Assembly (NCBI GenBank): GCA_002338145.1
Contig: DDHP01000044.1
Location: 57,069 to 68,299, forward strand
Reading direction: 5' to 3'
Length of the DNA stretch: 11,231 nt
Source of the DNA: Deferribacteraceae bacterium UBA1873
Lineage (GTDB): Bacteria > Chrysiogenota > Deferribacteres > Deferribacterales > Flexistipitaceae
Shown here: positions 6,372 through 11,231 of the stretch, piece after piece
Layout: each line of letters starts with the position of its first letter
Numbering within the stretch: the first letter of the stretch is position 1
Program-made: the position numbers and the translations under genes
Notes under the pieces: generated by a model
Database searches by the model: none
The model's input: the letters and a program-made list of their open reading frames with translations, nothing else
Told to the model about the DNA's origin: nothing

Positions 6372-8420
6372 TTATATTTGTTTAGTTTTACTAAAAGCAT
6401 GATTCTTTGTCAAGCTGCAGACCACTGCACCACAGGACTTGACTACAGTGATAACTGGTGCTGAATCAATTAGCCAATGGGATAGATATAATAAACCTTG
6501 CTCCGTATCCGGTATTTTCAAAAGATATTTCACTATCAAACATTTTTTTAAAATATCTTTAGCAACATAAAGGCCGATCCCTGTGCCCTTTTTCCCCTTT
6601 GTCGTAAAATATTTATCAAATATTTTATCTTGAATATTTTCCGGTATACCACCGCCGTTGTCTTCAACTGTTAAATAAAGATTATTCTCATCTGTATACA
6701 CTTCCGTTTTAATGAACCCATTTTCTATATTCTTGTTTCTAACAATCGCATCTTTTGCATTGGAAATAAGATTCACCATAATATTTTTAAATTCATTTTC
6801 AGATCCATGCATATTGACAATGTCAACACTACAATTTCTGCAGTTATCAACATCGCAGCCATACAGTATAATATTATTGGTAAAAATATCATGGGATTTT
6901 TTGGGATACATTTCGCTGATATTGCAATGCACTTCAACATGGATGTTATCCTCATGAAACTGGGGAGAATAAATTTTGTAAGTATCAAGTATACTGCTGA
7001 GCAAATTAAAATTTTCGCTGCTGTCTTTCGTTTTGATAAAGTCCCTGAAATTATCAATGGTCTCATTTAAAAACTGAACACTGCTGCTCACCTGCTCTCC
7101 GATTTTTTTAACGTCTTCACTGGCATCTTTTTGAGACAGATCAATCCTTTTCAGATACTGACAAGCTAAAAATATTGAATTTAAAGGCTGTTTCCACTGA
7201 TGAGCAATAGTTCCTATCATTTCGCCGAGAAGGCTCAGTTTGGACTGCTGAGCCAGCAGACGTTCGTTATACAGAATTTCTTTTTGCTCTTCAAGTCTTC
7301 TGGTTATATCCCTGACAGAGCTATACACCAAATCATTATCAAACAGTTTTGCATTGACTTCCACCGGTACAACGCTCCCATTTTTTGTTACAAATTCATT
7401 TTGAAATATAATATTACCTTCATCTACTAAAGTCTTTGTTATTTCATCATGTTTCACCGGTTTACCCAGATTCTGGATCTCAACCGGCCCCAAATCAAGT
7501 ATTTCATCTCTGGTATACCCCAGCATTTTGCAGCCTTCTTCATTAACCTCTATAAATTTCAATGGTATATATTTTTCAGTATCCAGTCTGTGTACAAAAA
7601 CAGCATCGGAGCCACTGTCAAAAAGAAATTTGTACCTTCTTTCGATATCCTTCTTTTCCTCTTTCAAAACGGAAAAGGGATGTTCGTAAGCTTCTTTTAT
7701 AAAAGTCAAATACACCATATAAAAAGAAAAAGCTTTGAACAAATGCCCCGTCATATTAAATAATCCATAAACGTCGGCGTAAAGCGTAAATGACAGCTCA
7801 GACAAAGCTGTAAAAATCAGGGCATAACTGAAATATACTTTGGCTTCTCTATAAAAAATTTTTTTTCGCTTATTCAAATAAATGAGAACCCCCAGAAGTA
7901 CGGCAACAATTAAATATTCTGAGGTTATTTTAAACGTAGTCAGCCCTTTCCCCTCGACATAACATGCAGGCACTAAATCATATAAAAAAAGAACAAAAAT
8001 CCCCAATAAAAGCAGTGTAAAACATATCAGCACATTATATTTATTATAAACCTTTTTTACAAAAATAATGGCAGCAACTAATCCGATAATTTCCAGATAA
8101 CGGGCGGTTATCCATAGCTGTGTGGCTAAATTTGCACTTTCAATAGGCAGAATATTCACGCCTTTGTATGTGAATGTGTGAAAAAGATCCACTATTGCCA
8201 CAAAAAGGAAACCGATACCTATTATGCCAAAAAAACCGTTCTTCAAATCATAGTAGGTATTCCACGCCAGAACAAAGACACTGGCTGCTATAACAATAGC
8301 GTAAATTTCAACTATAGAGTGAAACAGAAGGTAATAATCCCTGCTGATTATATAAAGTGCAAAAACCGGGATCGAAAATACAACTAATTTGCGAAATATA
8401 CTTACGTTAAGCGATTTCAT
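6372..8420 (-). CDS. MASE3-PAS sensor histidine kinase with Cys cluster; frameshifted C-terminus
   Basis: Residue numbers count from the GTG at 8450; I prefer the ATG at 8420 (residue 11), though neither start has a strong ribosome binding site. About eight membrane helices (20-251), with HSIVEIYAIVIA and NLATQLWITARY, form a MASE3 sensor. A PAS domain (about 270-385) and coiled coil follow. HisKA has IAHQWKQPLN with H417. The ATPase domain has the N-box NLISNAKDA (560-568), G1 DNGGGIP (597-603), FDKYFTTK and GTGIGLY (622-628). Four Cys (509, 532, 537, 540) lie between HisKA and the N-box. After KK636 the frame loses similarity to kinase ends. A -1 shift at A AAA AAA (6549-6543) gives MFDSEISFENTGYGARF and a TGA at 6466-6468, a normal ending. 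The zero-frame stop at 6372 gives an odd 56-residue tail. Confidence 0.85.
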   Translation of the reverse strand: MKSLNVSIFRKLVVFSIPVFALYIISRDYYLLFHSIVEIYAIVIAASVFVLAWNTYYDLKNGFFGIIGIGFLFVAIVDLFHTFTYKGVNILPIESANLATQLWITARYLEIIGLVAAIIFVKKVYNKYNVLICFTLLLLGIFVLFLYDLVPACYVEGKGLTTFKITSEYLIVAVLLGVLIYLNKRKKIFYREAKVYFSYALIFTALSELSFTLYADVYGLFNMTGHLFKAFSFYMVYLTFIKEAYEHPFSVLKEEKKDIERRYKFLFDSGSDAVFVHRLDTEKYIPLKFIEVNEEGCKMLGYTRDEILDLGPVEIQNLGKPVKHDEITKTLVDEGNIIFQNEFVTKNGSVVPVEVNAKLFDNDLVYSSVRDITRRLEEQKEILYNERLLAQQSKLSLLGEMIGTIAHQWKQPLNSIFLACQYLKRIDLSQKDASEDVKKIGEQVSSSVQFLNETIDNFRDFIKTKDSSENFNLLSSILDTYKIYSPQFHEDNIHVEVHCNISEMYPKKSHDIFTNNIILYGCDVDNCRNCSVDIVNMHGSENEFKNIMVNLISNAKDAIVRNKNIENGFIKTEVYTDENNLYLTVEDNGGGIPENIQDKIFDKYFTTKGKKGTGIGLYVAKDILKKCLIVKYLLKIPDTEQGLLYLSHWLIDSAPVITVVKSCGAVVCSLTKNHAFSKTKQI
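6385..6413 (-). promoter_or_regulatory. Sigma-70-type promoter for the XRE-cupin 2 gene
   Basis: On the minus strand a consensus TTGACA (6413-6408), a 17-base spacer and TAAAAC (6390-6385) lie about 40 bases before the start codon. The promoter falls within the zero-frame extension of the kinase reading frame. This supports the idea that the kinase protein really ends earlier, at 6466. An inverted repeat GCACCA/TGGTGC (6427-6432 with 6456-6461) sits just upstream and could be an operator. Confidence 0.55.
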
Positions 8421-8486
8421 ACAGCAATCCGCATTAATCAATATAAACACACTGCTTAAAGTGTTAAATTAAACCACTTCTACTTA

Positions 8487-8515
8487 ATTATAGCCTTTAG
8501 AAATTCAAAACTCAA
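8487..8515 (-). promoter_or_regulatory. Sigma-70-type promoter for the MASE3 kinase gene
   Basis: On the minus strand TTGAGT (8515-8510), a 17-base spacer and a perfect TATAAT (8492-8487) give a start near 8480. The leader is about 60 bases to the ATG at 8420 or 30 to the GTG at 8450. A small hairpin ACACT-N6-AGTGT lies in the leader. The promoter sits between the receiver gene and the kinase, so the kinase need not be co-transcribed with them. Confidence 0.65.
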
Positions 8516-8540
8516 CTAATACTTGAATCTTTTTTAACAA

Positions 8541-8897
8541 TTACTCGGAAATTTCGAGAAGTGCCTGATATAGCTTATCTATAGACACAGGTTTGTAAAC
8601 TACTCTTACATTGTCCAGATTATCGGCCTGTTCCCTGTAAGCAGTAGTTATTATTATGGGAAAATCCGGGTTTAGGGATCTTATCTCCTCTATCAGTTCA
8701 AACCCAGACATATTCGGCAGAGATAAATCGGTAATAAGAATATCAATATTTTCTTTTTTAAAAATATCCACAGCCGCGGCACCATCGGCAGCAGCGTAAA
8801 TATTAGGAAAAAAACGGCGGAGCAACTTCACGGTAAGTTCACGGGTAAGGGGCTCATCCTCTACATACAAAATTTTTTTATTAGAACCTTTTTGCAT
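8541..8897 (-). CDS. Stand-alone response-regulator receiver domain (CheY-like)
   Basis: The 118-residue protein is a single receiver domain with no output domain. It keeps the acidic pair E13/D14 in LYVEDEP, the phospho-accepting D57 in LITDLSLPNMSG, T84 in IIITTAY and K102 in VVYKPV. It should therefore accept a phosphoryl group and switch by binding a partner, or pass the phosphoryl group on in a relay. Its start overlaps the end of the upstream kinase gene by 17 bases, with AAGGTGG six bases before the ATG inside the kinase coding region, so the two are translationally coupled and almost certainly a cognate pair. It is the only receiver in the window although four kinases are present. Single-domain regulators of this kind can control chemotaxis, enzymes or phosphotransfer; which applies here cannot be read from sequence. 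Confidence 0.92.
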   Translation of the reverse strand: MQKGSNKKILYVEDEPLTRELTVKLLRRFFPNIYAAADGAAAVDIFKKENIDILITDLSLPNMSGFELIEEIRSLNPDFPIIITTAYREQADNLDNVRVVYKPVSIDKLYQALLEISE

Positions 8898-10926
8898 TAG
8901 TATCCACCTTTTTCTTGGGTAAAGTCAGGATAAACGTAACACCGTCATAAGTATTCCTGAAATTTATCTGTCCGCCCATATGCTTATCTATGATATTTTT
9001 CACAAAACTGAGCCCAAGCCCAGTACCTGAGCCTTCATGCTTAGTAGTGAAATAGGGGTCAAAAATATTATTAATAATATTTTGCGGTACTCCTCCGCCG
9101 TTATCGTCTATAAAAATAATTATATTTTCCGGATTCATTGCATCAACTTCGATCTTGATAATACCTTTTTGCACATTATTAGCAGCTATTGCCTCCATTG
9201 AGTTAGTAATAAGGTTTATCAAACACTGCCTGAACTTATCCTTGTATCCATATACAAAAGCCACCCCTTTCTCACAGCCATTTATACATCCGTCCTCATA
9301 ATCAAACTCCGTCTTTTTGAAACTGCAATGACACTTCAGCGAATATCTTATATTCTTGGATGCCAAGTCAGAAGACATGATATTAATCACATTGAGCAAA
9401 ACATCAATAATGTCAAATGTTTCAGGTTTTTCTTGAGTAGCAAAATAGTTTCTGAATTCATCTATTGTGGAAGACATGGAATGTATAAGTTCCATGGATT
9501 CCTTTTCAAATTCCCTGACATTTTCATTTGTAAGCTCACCATGTTCATACCAAAACCTAATACTCTGCACATACAACCCCAAAGCATTTAAAGGCTGTCT
9601 CCACTGGTGACCTAAAGCACTAATCAACTGTCCCATATCAGCAAATTTCTTCTGTTCCAAAAGGGCTTTTTCGTTCTTCAGTCTTTTATGCATTTCCTTC
9701 TGAACTCTGGTCTCCAGCTTTTGGTTCAGCTCCTTTAACTCTTTTTCGATGGACTTGGTTTTGGTAATATCCAAAACAATTGCCACAAAAAGTATCTCAC
9801 CGTATATATCCATTTTTTGCAGATGAACTTGGGCAATATACGTACTTCCGTCTTTGCGCCTATGATTCACCTCAAAAGCCAGATATTCAGCTTCATCTGT
9901 AATAAGACGGTTTATCTGCTTCTTTAAATCAGCAACAGATTTAAAGTCAACAACAGTATCCAGCGGCGTCATCTGCTTAAGTTCCTCTAAAGAGTAGCCA
10001 AGATTTAAACTTGCTCCCCTGTTAACATCAACAAATCTAAAATCTTTCATATTAAAAATATAGATTTCGTTCAGAGAATTTTCAAAAATGTATCTATACT
10101 TTTCCGCCTCTTTCTTGGCATGCTCCAGGTCACTGACATCGCTGAAAATTACAGAAATTCCTTTAAAATCACCTTTGGCATCATATATTTTTTTCATCCC
10201 AGCATGAAAAGTATGATTGCTGTAAATTACTTTTTCCATTTTTTCTATGCACTCTTCGTCCGTAAATTTTACAGCAAGCTCATACACCCACTCAGGTAGC
10301 TGAAAATTATCATATGAGTACACGTTGTCCAGTTTCCCAAAAAGCTCCGCTGCATAATTGTTAAGCAGCTCCGGTTTGACCGAGTCATCAAAAAACACTA
10401 TAGGCAAATTAACACTATTCAAAATCTCAAGATATTTGTTCTTATCCTCAGAAAACTTCCTGACTTCTTCGAAATAATCACTTTCTGCAACATCATGTTT
10501 CTTATCCTGCCAGGCATTTATTATAGAAATTTCACCTTTCTCAAAGGCAAAAAGAAGAGGCCCTATCTCTTTTTCATTAAAACCGTTCTCCTTGAGCATA
10601 TGCATAATTTCAATCTTCAAATGTTTGAACAGCCCAAGAAACATCTCCAGACTCAGCCCCCGTTTCTTGTGTTTCTTAACTTCTTTCTGAAGGAATTCTT
10701 CAAAGGGGTTGGATGAATAAGCTGCATCAGGCTTTAATTCCACTGGGCGTTTGTTTTCCAGAAACCTTTCCAGGCTAAGCAGTATGTCTTTTATATACAT
10801 TTCCCAGAATTTCGTGGATGTGGGGGTGTAGGCAAAATAGCCGTTCTTCACAGCTGTCCTGGCAAATCTTTTCGTCAAGTCATCGAAGTTTTTATTTAAA
10901 AACTGTACTATACTATTTAAGTTCAT
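8881..10926 (-). CDS. Cytoplasmic PAS-PAS histidine kinase with helical N-terminal domain and Cys cluster
   Basis: The 681-residue protein has no membrane helix. Residues 1-150 form an alpha-helical domain I do not recognise; RsbR-type helical modules have a broadly similar look. A degenerate PAS-like region (about 165-270), a clear PAS (about 275-390) and a coiled coil (390-430) follow. HisKA carries LGHQWRQPLN with H440. The ATPase domain has the N-box NLITNSMEA (571-579), G1 DDNGGGVP (607-614), FDPYFTTK and GTGLGLS (634-640). Four Cys (532, 534, 547, 551) sit between HisKA and the N-box, at the same outer spacing as in the MASE3 kinase. It overlaps the downstream receiver gene by 17 bases, its likely partner. 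No ribosome binding site precedes the ATG; a promoter ends six bases upstream, so the mRNA may be leaderless. Confidence 0.9.
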   Translation of the reverse strand: MNLNSIVQFLNKNFDDLTKRFARTAVKNGYFAYTPTSTKFWEMYIKDILLSLERFLENKRPVELKPDAAYSSNPFEEFLQKEVKKHKKRGLSLEMFLGLFKHLKIEIMHMLKENGFNEKEIGPLLFAFEKGEISIINAWQDKKHDVAESDYFEEVRKFSEDKNKYLEILNSVNLPIVFFDDSVKPELLNNYAAELFGKLDNVYSYDNFQLPEWVYELAVKFTDEECIEKMEKVIYSNHTFHAGMKKIYDAKGDFKGISVIFSDVSDLEHAKKEAEKYRYIFENSLNEIYIFNMKDFRFVDVNRGASLNLGYSLEELKQMTPLDTVVDFKSVADLKKQINRLITDEAEYLAFEVNHRRKDGSTYIAQVHLQKMDIYGEILFVAIVLDITKTKSIEKELKELNQKLETRVQKEMHKRLKNEKALLEQKKFADMGQLISALGHQWRQPLNALGLYVQSIRFWYEHGELTNENVREFEKESMELIHSMSSTIDEFRNYFATQEKPETFDIIDVLLNVINIMSSDLASKNIRYSLKCHCSFKKTEFDYEDGCINGCEKGVAFVYGYKDKFRQCLINLITNSMEAIAANNVQKGIIKIEVDAMNPENIIIFIDDNGGGVPQNIINNIFDPYFTTKHEGSGTGLGLSFVKNIIDKHMGGQINFRNTYDGVTFILTLPKKKVDTNAKRF

Positions 10927-10932
10927 AATATT

Positions 10933-10961
10933 ATTTTAACTAATCTTTGCGAAATTATCAA
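10933..10961 (-). promoter_or_regulatory. Candidate promoter for the kinase-receiver operon (possibly leaderless)
   Basis: On the minus strand TTGATA (10961-10956), a 17-base spacer and TAAAAT (10938-10933) are six bases from the ATG at 10926. The expected transcription start would be at or next to the A of the ATG. No ribosome binding site is present. A perfect TATAAT at 10966-10961 overlaps the -35 box but lacks a good -35 of its own. Confidence 0.45.
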
Positions 10962-11013
10962 TTATAATCAGATAGTTAAAAAATATTCCTTAGCTCGTTT
11001 TCATCCGAAAAAC
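10962..11013. other. Intergenic spacer between kinase promoter and right repeat
   Basis: AT-rich sequence with no gene, no RNA fold of note and no terminator that I can support. Regulatory sites for the kinase-receiver operon may lie here. Confidence 0.3.
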
Positions 11014-11203
11014 TAAGCAGAAACGCATATATATTTATTACATAAGAATAGAGATCCCTCGGCTACGCTCGCCCCTGTTAAATATCAGCTTTCCTGATAG
11101 ACCAAAGGTCATTTAACAGGGCGAGAAATGACAAAAAACTGTCATTTCGACCGGAAGCGGTCACATAAGCATTTATGTGACCGGTGGAGCGGAGAAATCT
11201 CTA
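11014..11203 (-). repeat. Structured intergenic repeat, right copy (inverted relative to the left copy)
   Basis: Read on the minus strand, this copy matches the left end of the window. GCGTTTCTGCTTA lies at 11026-11014 with an AT linker. The main body, 11047-11105 outward to the other end, is bounded by a perfect nine-base terminal inverted repeat, AATAGAGAT (11047-11055) and ATCTCTATT (11197-11205). Inside are a long stem (11068-11083 with 11111-11125, 15 pairs and one bulged C), two hairpins in its loop, ATCAG/CTGAT (11084-11098) and GACC/GGTC (11100-11110), the palindrome ATGACA/TGTCAT (11128-11145), and a strong 11-pair hairpin (11158-11183). The inner hairpins differ in sequence from those of the left copy but keep stem lengths of four and five pairs. 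Confidence 0.85.
11158..11183. repeat. Eleven-pair hairpin within the right repeat
   Basis: CGGTCACATAA (11158-11168), a four-base loop and TTATGTGACCG (11173-11183) form a perfect stem. It belongs to the repeat element and lies between the palindrome and the terminal inverted repeat. The equivalent part of the left copy is outside the window. With no T tract on either side it is not a typical terminator. Confidence 0.7.
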
Positions 11204-11231
11204 TTGTGACTCAAGCTTATCAGTTATAAGC

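Noticed and set aside
6427..6461. Inverted repeat GCACCA/TGGTGC as a terminator of the MASE3 kinase gene
   Set aside because: The 23-base loop and lack of a T tract argue against termination; kept only as a possible operator.
11215..11231. Six-pair hairpin GCTTAT/ATAAGC at the right edge
   Set aside because: It touches the window end, so its context and possible role cannot be judged.
1..11231. CRISPR array, prophage genes, transposase or integrase
   Set aside because: No regularly spaced repeats and no frame resembling phage, transposase or recombinase proteins is present in the window.

Overview
The window is AT-rich, densely coded bacterial chromosome dominated by signal transduction. 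It holds one tRNA gene, four histidine kinases, one stand-alone receiver, two XRE-cupin regulators, a gamma-class carbonic anhydrase-like protein, an outer-membrane beta-barrel and a short PrmA-like methyltransferase. The beta-barrel protein with a signal peptide points to a Gram-negative envelope. The base composition, the HQW[KR]QPLN-type kinases and the short intergenic gaps fit an anaerobic, sensory-rich lineage such as Deferribacterota or Campylobacterota/deltaproteobacterial relatives. That taxonomic guess is inference and uncertain.

Layout. Both window ends carry copies, in inverted orientation, of a structured intergenic repeat (1-141 and 11014-11203). From the left, the minus strand carries tRNA-Arg(CCG) (250-322), a PrmA-like methyltransferase whose 3' end runs into the tRNA, a PagL-like outer-membrane barrel, a soluble triple-PAS kinase and an XRE-cupin regulator. 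These could be one transcript from a strong promoter at 4175-4204. Divergent from it, a two-helix membrane kinase overlaps a gamma-carbonic anhydrase gene (4190-5759), which ends tail-to-tail in a second XRE-cupin gene (5751-6344). Further right on the minus strand lie a MASE3-PAS kinase (6372-8420), then a soluble PAS-PAS kinase followed by its overlapping receiver gene (10926-8541).

How the genes may work together (inference). The two XRE-cupin regulators bracket the kinase-carbonic anhydrase operon, and one shares a divergent promoter region with it. The right-hand kinases share an unusual four-cysteine insertion in the ATPase domain, placed identically relative to the phospho-accepting His and the N-box. 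With only one receiver for four kinases, the kinases may converge on it or act on partners elsewhere.

Most notable: (1) the end repeats fold into the same three-way junction although their two inner arms have unrelated sequences, so structure is kept while sequence changes; (2) the MASE3 kinase gene has an in-frame A AAA AAA heptamer exactly where a -1 shift restores a normal C-terminus; (3) the matching Cys clusters in two kinases; (4) a protein gene whose stop codon lies inside a tRNA gene.
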